Notes: generated by a model not told the origin, from the letters alone. 64,000 bases of DNA from Faeciplasma sp045660445 (GCA_045660445.1 JAZRDR010000010.1:62001-126000), one strand, 5' to 3'. Positions 24,600 through 33,746 are shown, counted from the first letter of the stretch. Numbers and translations are program-made.

Positions 24600-24785
24600 G
24601 AGGTTGCACCTCCTTCTTTACATCTTCAGAATTTAACAAGATATAATATACCAAATATCTCGCTCAATTGCAAGTCTTTTTTTAAAAAAAGTTTATATTT
24701 TTAAATTTTATCTATTTTGTATCATATTCAACGGATTTTTCATATAATTTTCAGTCGTTAAAGTATTAACCTTCATAATTATCAC

Positions 24786-24814
24786 TTGAAATTTTTCTTG
24801 TTTTATAGTAAAAT
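24786..24814 (+). promoter_or_regulatory. Sigma-A type promoter of the S2P-scpAB operon
   Basis: TTGAAA (24786-24791) and TAAAAT (24809-24814) are 17 bases apart, about 37 bases before the protease start. The rest of the 24600-24850 gap is AT-rich with no other feature seen. Confidence 0.6.
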
Positions 24815-24850
24815 AAATTGAATAATTGTTTGCGAAAGGAGACTATAGCT

Positions 24851-25531
24851 TTGTCTATATTTGCAGCTTCAAGTCCTCAGGAATTACTTATAAATATTTG
24901 TATCAAGCTTTTGATAATTTGCTGCGTGCTTCCCATTCACGAATATGCACACGGTTATGCCGCAAAGAAGATGGGCGACAATACTGCACAAATGCATGGA
25001 AGACTCACCCTTAACCCGCTTGCACATATCGATCCTATCGGTGCTTTAATGATGATCTTTGTTGGATTTGGTTGGGCTAAGCCTGTTCCTGTAAACACAA
25101 GAAACTTCACAAATTATAAAAAAGGCGTTGCTTTAACTGCGTTTGCCGGCCCTCTTTCTAATTTGATCTGCGCATTCGTTGGCACGTTTGTCTATAAGAT
25201 CACTCTTAATGTTTTCTATTTTACTCCCTCTAATATCACGTATTATGTGTTGCTTGCTGTAACATACTTCATTCAGATCAATTTGTCTTTGGCTGTGTTC
25301 AATTTGATTCCTATTCCTCCGCTTGACGGTTCGAAGATACTTAGCTGTTTCGCAAATTATAAAATTAACAGATTCTTCAGCCAGAATCAACAGGTGTTAT
25401 ATTTCGGACTTATATTACTTATAGCAACTGGTTTTTTAAGCGGACCTTTAGGCTGGTTTGTAAATATGCTGTTCAATTTGTTCGAGTATATTTTCTTCTG
25501 GGTCGATCCTTTGTTTAGACTATTCATTTGA
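24851..25531 (+). CDS. Site-2 protease family (M50) membrane metalloprotease
   Basis: A 226-residue intramembrane zinc protease of the M50B/SREBP site-2 type without PDZ domain. The zinc motif is HEYAH (HExxH) near residue 31 and the third ligand lies in FNLIPIPPLDG (NxxPxxxLDG) near residue 158. About five or six transmembrane helices. The start is a TTG at 24851, nine bases after AAAGGAG; an upstream in-frame TTG at 24818 lies before that site. Its substrate is unknown. It opens a run with scpA and scpB, an arrangement common in Firmicutes. Confidence 0.88.
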   Translation: MSIFAASSPQELLINICIKLLIICCVLPIHEYAHGYAAKKMGDNTAQMHGRLTLNPLAHIDPIGALMMIFVGFGWAKPVPVNTRNFTNYKKGVALTAFAGPLSNLICAFVGTFVYKITLNVFYFTPSNITYYVLLAVTYFIQINLSLAVFNLIPIPPLDGSKILSCFANYKINRFFSQNQQVLYFGLILLIATGFLSGPLGWFVNMLFNLFEYIFFWVDPLFRLFI

Positions 25532-25546
25532 TAGGCGGACTTAATA

Positions 25547-26263
25547 ATGATTTCAATTTCATATAGGCTTGAAAGCTTTGAGGGGCCGTTGGATCTTTTG
25601 CTCTTTCTTATATCAAAGCACAAGCTTAACATTAACGACATTCAAATATCTCTTCTATTAGAGCAATATTTGGAATATATAGACGGTATCTCCGAGCAGG
25701 ATTTTGAATATGCCGGCGAATTCCTTGAAATGGCGGCAAGACTAATTCTTATCAAAACCTTGTCCCTGCTTCCCAAGCACGAGGAAGCTCTTGAAATGAA
25801 GCGTGAGCTTGAAGGCAGACTTATCGAGTATTCTCTTTGCAAGATTGCTGCAAAGCGCTTAACAGAGCAATTTGTTGGCGATAAGATATTCGTAAGAGGT
25901 CCTGAAAAACTAGAAGAGATCAAGACATATACCCAAACCCACGAGCCGGGTGATCTTTTGGCTGCATATTTCGGTATATCTGACAAAAAGATCAAATCTC
26001 GTCCAGTTGAAGCTTCTGTCTTTAAGCCGATAGTTTCAAAAAGAATTGTTGCTGTTTCCACTAAAATTATATATGTTTTGCGCAGGCTCTATAAAACAGG
26101 AAGCTGCTCGATGGAAGGACTTTACGACGGCGTTACAGATAAATCCGAAAAAGTCGCCACATTCCTTGCTATTTTAGAGCTTACTAAATCAGGTAGAATA
26201 ATGCTTAACGATGACAACACAATGATAACATTTGATAGGAAGAGAAAAATAAATGCAACTTGA
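25547..26263 (+). CDS. scpA: Segregation and condensation protein A ScpA
   Basis: A 238-residue kleisin subunit of the SMC-ScpAB condensin, needed for chromosome compaction and separation. The N-terminal SMC-neck binding domain is YRLESFEGPLDLLLFLISKHKLNINDI, whose family signature is FEGPLDLLL; the C-terminal winged helix (about residues 165-235) binds the SMC head. Length is normal. It overlaps scpB by 11 bases. Confidence 0.95.
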   Translation: MISISYRLESFEGPLDLLLFLISKHKLNINDIQISLLLEQYLEYIDGISEQDFEYAGEFLEMAARLILIKTLSLLPKHEEALEMKRELEGRLIEYSLCKIAAKRLTEQFVGDKIFVRGPEKLEEIKTYTQTHEPGDLLAAYFGISDKKIKSRPVEASVFKPIVSKRIVAVSTKIIYVLRRLYKTGSCSMEGLYDGVTDKSEKVATFLAILELTKSGRIMLNDDNTMITFDRKRKINAT

Positions 26264-26807
26264 TGAAAAAATTTCCGTAATCGAGGCAATACTTTTTGCA
26301 AGCGGTGAGTGTATTGAGTTTGAGAGACTTGCGCAAGCTGCTGATATAGAGCTTTCCACGCTTCATAAGCTTGTCTCGCTTTTAAATTCTAACTATTCCG
26401 AGCGCAATTCGGCTCTCGAAGTCTTAAGACTTGAAGATAGCTATCAACTTGCCACTAAAAAACAGTATGCCCCCTTTATTCGTACAGCAATGGAAACAAG
26501 AAAGAGCGCAACTCTTTCTCCCGCAGCTATGGAAACACTTACGATAATTGCCTATAATCAGCCTGTAACTCGCAGCTTTATAGATGACATAAGAGGTGTT
26601 GATTCGGCAGGCGTTGTATCTAATCTTATAGAGAAAGAGCTTATTGAAGAAGCAGGGCGATTAGACGTTCCCGGAAAGCCAATACTCTTTAAAACAACAA
26701 ATAACTTTTTGCGTTGCTTTAAGCTTGCTTCGATTGCTGATCTGCCACCGCTTCCAACGGATAATTCGCAGGTAACGTTTGATGATGTTGTAAACCCAGA
26801 GGAGTAA
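26253..26807 (+). CDS. scpB: Segregation and condensation protein B ScpB
   Basis: A 184-residue protein with two winged-helix domains that dimerises and binds the ScpA kleisin. Motifs: VIEAILFASGE at the start, LSPAAMETLTIIAYNQPVTR in the middle and the family GRLDVPGKPILFKTTNNFLRCF (GRxxxPGxPxxYxTT-type) near residue 138. Overlap with scpA indicates coupled translation to keep stoichiometry. Confidence 0.95.
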   Translation: MQLDEKISVIEAILFASGECIEFERLAQAADIELSTLHKLVSLLNSNYSERNSALEVLRLEDSYQLATKKQYAPFIRTAMETRKSATLSPAAMETLTIIAYNQPVTRSFIDDIRGVDSAGVVSNLIEKELIEEAGRLDVPGKPILFKTTNNFLRCFKLASIADLPPLPTDNSQVTFDDVVNPEE

Positions 26808-26837
26808 TTTTCTCAATAATACGAAAGGAATGGTGAT

Positions 26838-27614
26838 ATGACGGCACTTTATATTACACTTGGCATAATTGCCGGCATTATCTTGATCGTATACATCCTT
26901 CTTCGTATATCTGTAAGAGCTCATGTTGACGCTTCAAGTGATAGTATAAGCATAAGCGTAAAGTATTTATGGTTTAAGCTTTATAATCTTGAGAAGAAGT
27001 TCAAAAACGATGAGGCCAACCCCGCTTTATCATTCATTGGCCTTGATGAACAATCGTCTGACAGCTCATCGAATACTGAGACAAGCACAAGTAAAACGGT
27101 AACAAAAACAAAGCACAAACAAAAGAACGAAGCACAAGAAGATACTTCTGATGACGAACTTATGGGTGAAGTTGCTGGAGAATCCCCGAAAAAGGGCGTC
27201 AAACAGATCATGGATGAATACATGCCATATCTGCCTGTTGCAAAAAAAGCTTTCAGAAAGCTTTTAAAGCTTATAAGATTTTACGATTTTGACTTTAAGC
27301 TTACGGTTGGTGACGAAGATGCCTATGAAGCTGCTTTAAAATTTGGAAAGTATAATGCTCTTGTATACTCTTCTATAGCACTTTTATGCTGTGTATTCAG
27401 TATTAAAATCAAACATACTGAGATCAATTGCAGCTTTGATTCATCAAAGATTCAATCATCTCTTAGCACCGTTGTAAAAGTAAGACCGAGTGCTGTTTTG
27501 GCTCTTGCTATATATTTAGGTATAAATTACTTAAAACTAAGACATAATCAAAAGAAAAAGGAAAAACTTTTAAATAAAGAAAAGGAGAATTCAAATGTCC
27601 GAGAAGAACAATAA
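26838..27614 (+). CDS. DUF2953 domain membrane protein
   Basis: A 258-residue protein with an N-terminal transmembrane segment (residues 4-22), a low-complexity Ser/Thr/Lys/Glu linker (about 68-115), and a DUF2953-like C-terminal part with DFDFKLTVGDEDAYEAALKFGK and INCSFD. Genes of this type sit just before ytfJ/gerW in many spore formers, as here, where the two overlap by 20 bases. The role is undefined but probably linked to sporulation. AAAGGA precedes the start. Confidence 0.75.
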   Translation: MTALYITLGIIAGIILIVYILLRISVRAHVDASSDSISISVKYLWFKLYNLEKKFKNDEANPALSFIGLDEQSSDSSSNTETSTSKTVTKTKHKQKNEAQEDTSDDELMGEVAGESPKKGVKQIMDEYMPYLPVAKKAFRKLLKLIRFYDFDFKLTVGDEDAYEAALKFGKYNALVYSSIALLCCVFSIKIKHTEINCSFDSSKIQSSLSTVVKVRPSAVLALAIYLGINYLKLRHNQKKKEKLLNKEKENSNVREEQ

Positions 27615-27999
27615 CTTAGAGGGTTTGGTTAAAACCGCGATTGAAAAAATTAAAGAAATGGTTGATGTTGAGACGGTTATAGGCAATCCCATTACCGCGC
27701 CTAACGGAACTGTAATCATTCCAGTTTCAAAGGTATCTGTAGGATTTGCTTCCGGTGGATCCGATCTTCCCAGCAAAAATGCTAAGGATCTTTTCGGCGG
27801 AGGAACAGGCGGCGGACTTACAATTCAGCCTTTGGCATTCATCACAATTTTGCCCGATGGCAACGTTAAGCTTTTGCAGATGACCATTAACGCGCCCAAG
27901 GAAAACGCTGCTCTTGCAATGATTCCCGATATCATCGACAAGGTTACAGATTTCTTGGACAAGAATAAGTCTGAATCTGCTGAGGAAGTTAGCGAATAA
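27595..27999 (+). CDS. ytfJ: GerW/YtfJ family sporulation protein
   Basis: A 134-residue protein of the YtfJ (GerW) family: VKTAIEKIKEMVDVETVIGNPI at the start, then TVIIPVSKVSVGFASGG and a glycine-rich FGGGTGGG loop, then QPLAFITILPDG. In Bacillus it is expressed in the forespore and needed for SleB-dependent germination. AAAGGAG stands before the start, inside the preceding gene. Its presence with SpoIIIA and DacF supports a spore-forming lineage. Confidence 0.92.
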   Translation: MSEKNNNLEGLVKTAIEKIKEMVDVETVIGNPITAPNGTVIIPVSKVSVGFASGGSDLPSKNAKDLFGGGTGGGLTIQPLAFITILPDGNVKLLQMTINAPKENAALAMIPDIIDKVTDFLDKNKSESAEEVSE

Positions 28000-28058
28000 A
28001 CGAATGATTTAGCTGTTTGTCCATAAACTATATCGAAGAAATATTTCGGAGGTAGTTT

Positions 28059-29144
28059 ATGAATAACGGTTATATAAATAAACTGATCGCATGCTTTATA
28101 TGCTTGATGGTTGCGGCATCCTATCTTTGCATATACGCAAGGGCCGAAAGCATTGAAATTTCGGCCAATTGTGCAATTCTCATCGAGCCTGAAAGCGGCA
28201 AGGTATTATACGCTAAAAATGCTGATAAGTGCGTTCAGATGGCGAGTACGACAAAGATAATGTCAACTATTTTAACGCTTGAATCGCAAGATTTGGATAG
28301 CGAATTTCAAGTTGACACAAACGCCATTATGGTCGAAGGCTCATCGATGGGGCTTCGACCGGGCGACGTTGTAACAAAACGAATGCTGTGCTATGGAATG
28401 ATGCTTCCAAGCGGTAATGATGCCGCTAACGCTTCGGCTGTTGCTGTTGCAGGAAGCATTGAAAGCTTCGTTGAACTTATGAATGCTAAAGCCAAGGAAC
28501 TTAATCTTGATAGCACGCATTTTGTAACGCCATCCGGATTGGATGACGATACGAGTGAGCATTACTCTACAGCTTATGATATGGCTCGTTTAGCGGCATA
28601 TGCCATGCAAAACGAAGATTTTCGTGAGATCTGCTCAACAAAAGAGATAAGTTTTGATGTTGGTGAGGAACGCAAAGTTTGGTTATCTAATTCTAACAAG
28701 CTTTTAAATATGTGCGAAGGCTGTATCGGCATCAAAACGGGATTCACCGATAAAGCAGGTAGATGCCTTATATCTGCTGTTGAGCGTGATGGCGTGACGC
28801 TAATTTGTGTAACCTTAAACGCGCCCAATGACTGGCAGGATCATCAAAATATTTATAATTACGGCTTTAACGAAATATCAACTTATAAGCTCGGCGGAAT
28901 ATATGTGAATGTTCCTGCTGTTGGCGGCGATAGTGATGCTGTCACTATATATGCCGAGGAAGACATTCTCGTTCTGCCGAAATCTGATAATATAACAATC
29001 ATAAAGAAAATCATCGTTCCAAGATTTATTTACGCTCCTGCTGATGTGGGCGCGGTTGTTGGAAGGATCGATTATTATATCGACGGAAGACTTGTTTTTT
29101 CGTCGGCTCTGACTCTTGCTGAGGATCTCATTATCAAGAGTTAG
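28059..29144 (+). CDS. dacF: D-alanyl-D-alanine carboxypeptidase (DacF/PBP5 type)
   Basis: A 361-residue low-molecular-weight penicillin-binding protein with a signal peptide (residues about 1-28, cleavage near ARA-ES). The catalytic triad motifs are STTK (SxxK) near residue 67, SGN near 118 and KTG in GIKTGFTDKAG near 227. A C-terminal beta domain follows. It trims the terminal D-Ala from peptidoglycan pentapeptides. Position after ytfJ suggests DacF, the forespore enzyme that adjusts cortex cross-linking, but a vegetative role cannot be excluded. Confidence 0.9.
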   Translation: MNNGYINKLIACFICLMVAASYLCIYARAESIEISANCAILIEPESGKVLYAKNADKCVQMASTTKIMSTILTLESQDLDSEFQVDTNAIMVEGSSMGLRPGDVVTKRMLCYGMMLPSGNDAANASAVAVAGSIESFVELMNAKAKELNLDSTHFVTPSGLDDDTSEHYSTAYDMARLAAYAMQNEDFREICSTKEISFDVGEERKVWLSNSNKLLNMCEGCIGIKTGFTDKAGRCLISAVERDGVTLICVTLNAPNDWQDHQNIYNYGFNEISTYKLGGIYVNVPAVGGDSDAVTIYAEEDILVLPKSDNITIIKKIIVPRFIYAPADVGAVVGRIDYYIDGRLVFSSALTLAEDLIIKS

Positions 29145-29169
29145 GACATCAATTGAAAGGACATAACTA

Positions 29170-29934
29170 ATGGAAGTAAGAGTTCAAAAAATCATCGCCG
29201 AAAGCGGTTATTGCTCTCGCAGAAAGGCAGAGGAGCTTATTCTTGAAAAAAGAGTTAAGATCAACGGAAGACCTTGTAATTTAGGAGATAAGGCTGATAA
29301 GGTTAAGGATATAATCAGCATCGACGGTGAAAATTTATACGTTGAGAAAAAGCGTAATCTTGTTTATATAATGCTTAATAAGCCCAGAGGATACGTAACA
29401 ACAATGAGCGATGAAATGGGCAGAAGATGTGTTACAGACCTTTTAGAGGGTGTTGAGGAACGCGTTTTCCCGATCGGAAGACTTGATAGAAATTCCGAAG
29501 GTTTATTACTCTTCACAAATGATGGTGATCTTGCAAACAAGATAATGCACCCAAGCTGTCACGTTTCAAAGACTTACCGTGTAACAGTGCACTCTGATGT
29601 TAACGAGGATCAGGTTCTTGATCTCACAAACGGTGTTATAATTGACGACCGCAAAACATTGCCTGCATCTGTTTCTGTATTGACGAAGGAGCCGGAAAGA
29701 ACAGTTTTGCAGATCACTATTAAAGAGGGCAGAAACCGTCAGGTAAGAAAGATGTGTGAAGCCGTTGGACTTGAGGTTGCACGCCTTAAAAGAACATCAG
29801 TCGGTCCGTTAAAGCTTGGTATGCTTAAACCCGGTACATGGCGCGAACTTACCTCTCAGGAGCTTACTGCTTTGCGCAATTCTATCGCGAAAGGAACCGA
29901 GACAAATGCTTCAGATCGTAAAAAGAGAAGATAA
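29170..29934 (+). CDS. rluB: rRNA pseudouridine synthase, RsuA/RluB family
   Basis: A 254-residue enzyme with an N-terminal S4 RNA-binding domain (VQKIIAESGYCSRRKAEELI, residues 4-62) and a pseudouridine synthase domain with the catalytic Asp in FPIGRLDRNSEGLLLFTNDG near residue 105, and the C-terminal GRNRQVRKMCEAVG. RluB acts on 23S rRNA; clostridial members are usually assigned to this group. It overlaps the next gene by 29 bases. The C-terminus is basic. Confidence 0.93.
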   Translation: MEVRVQKIIAESGYCSRRKAEELILEKRVKINGRPCNLGDKADKVKDIISIDGENLYVEKKRNLVYIMLNKPRGYVTTMSDEMGRRCVTDLLEGVEERVFPIGRLDRNSEGLLLFTNDGDLANKIMHPSCHVSKTYRVTVHSDVNEDQVLDLTNGVIIDDRKTLPASVSVLTKEPERTVLQITIKEGRNRQVRKMCEAVGLEVARLKRTSVGPLKLGMLKPGTWRELTSQELTALRNSIAKGTETNASDRKKRR

Positions 29935-30280
29935 ATGCGGATATGAAGATATCTTGGCTGAATTGGGGATATCCAATTTATCAAATATTAAAATTTCCGA
30001 AGCTGTATCGGGTAACAGCGTTGACGGATACGTTATTTATGTGATAGATGATGATTCTGTGACCTTATTTGACGTTAATGCAAACGGCGATCTGATGCTT
30101 CTTGACGGCCTTGTAAGAAGCGCACTGTTTTTGGCAGCAATGCAAGGCATTGAAAAGGCAATCATTAATTTAATGGATAGATCCGATCTTATTAAGCTTA
30201 GATTTATAACTGATGACAGCAATGTGTTAGAGCCAATAAGTGAAAAACTTTCGGGTTGCGAGCATTGCAAGCATAAATAA
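29906..30280 (+). CDS. Small protein of unknown function (124 aa) after rluB
   Basis: A soluble protein starting at ATG 29906, inside the end of rluB, with AAAGGA about ten bases upstream. The pattern (YVIYVIDDDSVTLFDVNANGDLMLLDGLVRSALFLAAMQGI) of beta strands followed by a long helix, then a final strand, faintly recalls GNAT acetyltransferases, but no acetyl-CoA loop is seen. The C-terminus ends CEHCKHK, a potential metal-binding CxxC. I do not recognise a function. Its placement, coupled to rluB, is the only clue. Confidence 0.6.
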   Translation: MLQIVKREDKCGYEDILAELGISNLSNIKISEAVSGNSVDGYVIYVIDDDSVTLFDVNANGDLMLLDGLVRSALFLAAMQGIEKAIINLMDRSDLIKLRFITDDSNVLEPISEKLSGCEHCKHK

Positions 30281-30305
30281 TTACAAACAAGCGGAGGACG
30301 TAATA

Positions 30306-31748
30306 ATGAACAATGTAAACTATACGATGCTTTGTGACTTTTATGAACTCACAATGGGTAACGGCTATTTTGAACAAGGATATAAGGACAAGATATGCTA
30401 TTTCGATGTTTTCTACCGTCGAGTGCCTGATGGCGGCGGATTTGCTATTGCTTGCGGACTCGAGCAGATAATTGATTATATCAATGATCTGCATTTCAGC
30501 GAAGAGGACATTGCTTATCTCCGCAAAAAGAATATTTTTTCTGATGATTTTTTGGAATATCTTAAAGATTTTAAGTTTACCGGCGATATTTGGGCCGTTC
30601 CCGAAGGCACAGTTGTTTTCCCGAACGAGCCGATAATGACTGTTCGCGCTCCTGCAATCCAGGCGCAGCTTATAGAAACTTTTGTTTTACTCACGATAAA
30701 CCATCAATCGCTTATTGCTACAAAGGCTAACAGAATAGTCCGAGCAGCAAACGGACGTGCTATCTCTGAATTTGGTTCGCGTCGCGCACATGGCCCCGAT
30801 GCTGCAGTTTTGGGCGCTCGTGCCGCATATATTGGTGGCTGTGTTGCAACTGCTTGTACGTTGACCGACGAGGAATTCGGCGTTCCTGCAACGGGCACGA
30901 TGGCTCACGCATGGGTACAGATGTTCGATTCTGAATATGAAGCATTTAAAGCATATTGTGAGATTTATCCTAATTCCGCAACTTTGCTTGTTGATACTTA
31001 TAATGTTCTGAAGAGCGGTGTCCCTAACGCAATAAAAGTTTTTGATGAGGTATTAAAGCCCAAGGGATGCAGACCTGTTGGAATCCGTCTTGACTCGGGC
31101 GATATTACATATCTCTCGAACAGAGCAAGACAGATGCTTGATGATGCAGGATACCCAGATTGTAAGATCGTTGCTTCAAACTCACTAGATGAATATCTTA
31201 TTCGTGATATGCTTATGCAGGGCGCAAAAGTGGATCTGTTTGGATGTGGCGAGCGTTTGATCACTTCAAAGTCATCTGCTGTTTTCGATGGCGTATATAA
31301 GCTTGTTGCAGTAGAGAATGACGACGGCTCTATCACTCCCAAGATCAAGATTTCTGAGAACGTTCAGAAGATCACCAATCCTCACTTTAAGAAAGTATAC
31401 AGATTCTATGACAATAACAACAATAAAGCAATCGCTGACTTGTTGTGCGTTAACGATGAGATAATCGACGACACAAAGCCTATTGAAATCTTCGATCCTG
31501 ATTATGTTTGGAAGCGTCAGGTCCTTGAAAATTATACTGCGCGTGAACTTTTGGTTCCCATTTTTAAAGATGGAAAGTGTGTATATAACAAGCCTGATCT
31601 TAAGGAAATAAGAGATCACTGTGCCAGAGAGGTTGCAACAATGTGGGAGGAAGTTACTCGTTTTGAAAACCCGCACGCTTATTACGTTGACCTTTCTCCA
31701 AAGCTTTGGAATATCAAACACGCTCTTCTTTCAAATAGTTCTAAATAA
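30306..31748 (+). CDS. pncB: Nicotinate phosphoribosyltransferase
   Basis: A 480-residue enzyme that condenses nicotinate with PRPP to nicotinate mononucleotide in NAD salvage. It shows the N-terminal NYTMLCDFYELTMGNGYFE, EFGSRRAHG near residue 157, GTMAHAWVQ and VGIRLDSGDITYLS (Asp-binding of ribose phosphate) typical of the family. The start at 30306 has GGAGGA seven bases upstream; the frame also extends upstream into the preceding gene without a site. NadK of the same pathway is at 57 kb. Confidence 0.93.
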   Translation: MNNVNYTMLCDFYELTMGNGYFEQGYKDKICYFDVFYRRVPDGGGFAIACGLEQIIDYINDLHFSEEDIAYLRKKNIFSDDFLEYLKDFKFTGDIWAVPEGTVVFPNEPIMTVRAPAIQAQLIETFVLLTINHQSLIATKANRIVRAANGRAISEFGSRRAHGPDAAVLGARAAYIGGCVATACTLTDEEFGVPATGTMAHAWVQMFDSEYEAFKAYCEIYPNSATLLVDTYNVLKSGVPNAIKVFDEVLKPKGCRPVGIRLDSGDITYLSNRARQMLDDAGYPDCKIVASNSLDEYLIRDMLMQGAKVDLFGCGERLITSKSSAVFDGVYKLVAVENDDGSITPKIKISENVQKITNPHFKKVYRFYDNNNNKAIADLLCVNDEIIDDTKPIEIFDPDYVWKRQVLENYTARELLVPIFKDGKCVYNKPDLKEIRDHCAREVATMWEEVTRFENPHAYYVDLSPKLWNIKHALLSNSSK

Positions 31749-31750
31749 TT

Positions 31751-32296
31751 ATGAAAAAGCTAAGCTTTAATGTTTCATTGGGAGGGATAGTATCAGCACT
31801 TTGCATTATAATGATGTTTTGTGTTGGGATATTTCCTGTTTTCGTATATTTGTTCCCAATGATATGCGGATTGCTAATAAGCATTGTGAATTTTGAATGC
31901 GGTGTTAAAACTTCTATAGCTTCATATGTTTCGGTCGCGTTGCTGTCACTTATGATCTCACCTGATAAAGAATCTGCGCTTCTGTTTACAACGTTTTTTG
32001 GATGTTATCCAATTATAAAGATCTATATTGACAGGCTAAGTTCTAAGTTGATTAAAATTCTAATCAAGCTTGCTGTTTTCAATGCTTCGGTAATCTCATC
32101 TTATTACATTTTAATCAGCATTTTTGGCGTCGTAGATATGTCTGAAATGGGCGGAGACTTTGGAAAATACGGAGTGATCGTTCTCTTATTGATTGGCAAT
32201 TTCACATTTGGATTTTATGACATTGCTGTTAAACGTCTTAGCTATAAATATTTGATAAGCTGGCGCAAGCATCTATTTAAAGGAAGCAAAAAATAG
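31751..32296 (+). CDS. Integral membrane protein, resembles an ECF-type S component
   Basis: A 181-residue protein with about five or six transmembrane helices and an N-terminal pattern (SFNVSLGGIVSALCIIMMF ... FPVFVYLFPMICGLL) similar to substrate-specific subunits of energy-coupling-factor vitamin transporters. It begins two bases after the nicotinate phosphoribosyltransferase stop and has no clear binding site, so it is probably translated by coupling. A role in niacin uptake is an inference from position only. Confidence 0.5.
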   Translation: MKKLSFNVSLGGIVSALCIIMMFCVGIFPVFVYLFPMICGLLISIVNFECGVKTSIASYVSVALLSLMISPDKESALLFTTFFGCYPIIKIYIDRLSSKLIKILIKLAVFNASVISSYYILISIFGVVDMSEMGGDFGKYGVIVLLLIGNFTFGFYDIAVKRLSYKYLISWRKHLFKGSKK

Positions 32297-32305
32297 GGAG
32301 GAACA

Positions 32306-33001
32306 ATGAAACATAAAAATCAGAAAATGATTAAAATCGTTTCCTTTGTAATCTTTGCGGTTATTATTGTATTCTTAACGGTAATTTGCATTCCTCTTGC
32401 GAAAATGCTTATTAGTGAAGAGGGCAGGGCACAGCTTGAAGAATTCATCTCAAGAGATTTCGCTCTGGGCATTGTAATATATCTTATTCTGCAGATATTG
32501 CAGGTTATTGTTGCAATCGTTCCCGGAGGAGTTATACAGATACTTGGCGGAGTTTTGTTTGGCGGAATTTGGGGAACAATTTTGTGCATTTGCGGAATCC
32601 TTCTTGGGTCAGTCATCGTGTTTATGCTGGTTAAGAAATTCGGTAAACCCCTTGTTGAGGCTTTCTTCGATGACAAGATCGTATTGAAGTTCAACTTTTT
32701 ACAAGACTCTAAAAAGCTGGAACTTGTAATTTTTGTTCTTTTTCTGATTCCTGGAATACCGAAGGATCTTTTAACCTATATTGCTCCTTTGACAAAGATT
32801 AAAATAAGTAGTTTTCTTACCCTGTCAACCCTTGCAAGAATTCCTGCGATTATTATGTCCACAGTATTTGGTTCAACCTTAAGTAATGGGAATATTGCTG
32901 CAGCGATCGTTATTTTTACGATTGTAGCTGCGATGGGTATTATAGGCATTTTGTATAAAGATATGTGGTTAAATTCACTAAGAAATTTAAAAAGAAAATA
33001 G
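32306..33001 (+). CDS. TVP38/TMEM64 (VTT domain) family membrane protein
   Basis: A 231-residue membrane protein of the DedA-like VTT superfamily. The diagnostic region is VPGGVIQILGGVLFGGIWGTILCICGILLGSVIVF (central FGxxxGxxxxxxG motif), followed by KKFGKPLVEAFF and a second half with FLIPGIPKDLLTYIAPLTKI, the GxPKD segment. Six transmembrane helices expected. Related proteins are thought to move lipids across membranes. It starts nine bases after the preceding gene with GGGAGGA. Confidence 0.88.
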   Translation: MKHKNQKMIKIVSFVIFAVIIVFLTVICIPLAKMLISEEGRAQLEEFISRDFALGIVIYLILQILQVIVAIVPGGVIQILGGVLFGGIWGTILCICGILLGSVIVFMLVKKFGKPLVEAFFDDKIVLKFNFLQDSKKLELVIFVLFLIPGIPKDLLTYIAPLTKIKISSFLTLSTLARIPAIIMSTVFGSTLSNGNIAAAIVIFTIVAAMGIIGILYKDMWLNSLRNLKRK

Positions 33002-33011
33002 CAATTTGCTC

Positions 33012-33040
33012 TTGACATTGCGCTTAAGCGATGATATAAT
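33012..33040 (+). promoter_or_regulatory. Consensus promoter of the tRNA-Gly/tRNA-Arg unit
   Basis: TTGACA (33012-33017), 17 bases, TATAAT (33035-33040), ending 28 bases before tRNA-Gly. Confidence 0.85.
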
Positions 33041-33068
33041 AACATTCGTTGCTTAAGCGTATTTGAAT

Positions 33069-33142
<74 letters not shown>

Positions 33143-33144
33143 AT

Positions 33145-33220
<76 letters not shown>

Positions 33221-33221
<1 letters not shown>

Positions 33222-33264
33222 AATAAAGCAGAATACCACAATGGTGTTCTGCTTTATTTTTCTT
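33221..33264 (+). terminator. Intrinsic terminator of the tRNA unit
   Basis: AAATAAAGCAGAA and TTCTGCTTTATTT form a 13 bp stem with an inner ACCA/TGGT extension, followed by T residues. Confidence 0.85.
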
Positions 33265-33280
33265 TTATCGACATTCTTTG

Positions 33281-33309
33281 TTGACAAGCTTATCATAACA
33301 GTTTATAAT
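33281..33309 (+). promoter_or_regulatory. Consensus promoter of the DUF1622 gene
   Basis: TTGACA (33281-33286), 17 bases, TATAAT (33304-33309); the gene starts at 33342. Confidence 0.8.
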
Positions 33310-33341
33310 CATATGTGACATTTAATTTTAGGGAGAATAAT

Positions 33342-33671
33342 ATGAACGTATTACACGCAATAGTTGAAACCGGTTTGCCTTATGTTATATCCATCCTCGA
33401 AATACTTGGAATTTTCGTTGTTACATGGACAGGCATCAAATCATTTTGGGAATATATACAGAATACTTTTTTTAAAAAGAATCTCGATTTACAATTTAAC
33501 CTGGCACATGGTTTAGCAACAGGACTTGAATTCAAAATGGCAGCAGAGATTCTTAAGACCGTTTTGGTTAGAGATATGGAAGAACTTTATATTTTAGGTG
33601 CCGTAATTTTGCTTCGTGCACTTTTAAGCGTGCTCATTCATTTTGAAATGAAAAAATCAGATAAGGCTTAA
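33342..33671 (+). CDS. DUF1622 membrane protein
   Basis: A 109-residue protein with two or three transmembrane segments and the DUF1622 pattern: LEILGIFVVTWTGIKSFWEYI, then LAHGLATGLEFKMAAEILKTVLVRDMEEL and a final ILGAVILLRALLSVLIHFE. The function of the family is unknown. The ATG at 33342 follows GGGAG by six bases. It is a monocistronic gene with its own promoter and terminator. Confidence 0.85.
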   Translation: MNVLHAIVETGLPYVISILEILGIFVVTWTGIKSFWEYIQNTFFKKNLDLQFNLAHGLATGLEFKMAAEILKTVLVRDMEELYILGAVILLRALLSVLIHFEMKKSDKA

Positions 33672-33679
33672 TAATTTTT

Positions 33680-33713
33680 GCGGATGTGCATTTTGCTCAT
33701 CCGCTTATTTTTT
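33680..33713 (+). terminator. Intrinsic terminator after the DUF1622 gene
   Basis: GCGGATG (33680-33686) and CATCCGC (33698-33704) with an inner GCA/TGC pairing, followed by a T-rich tail ending in seven T residues. Confidence 0.85.
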
Positions 33714-33746
33714 TATTAAAACGTACTCAAAATTTTCTTTCAAATA

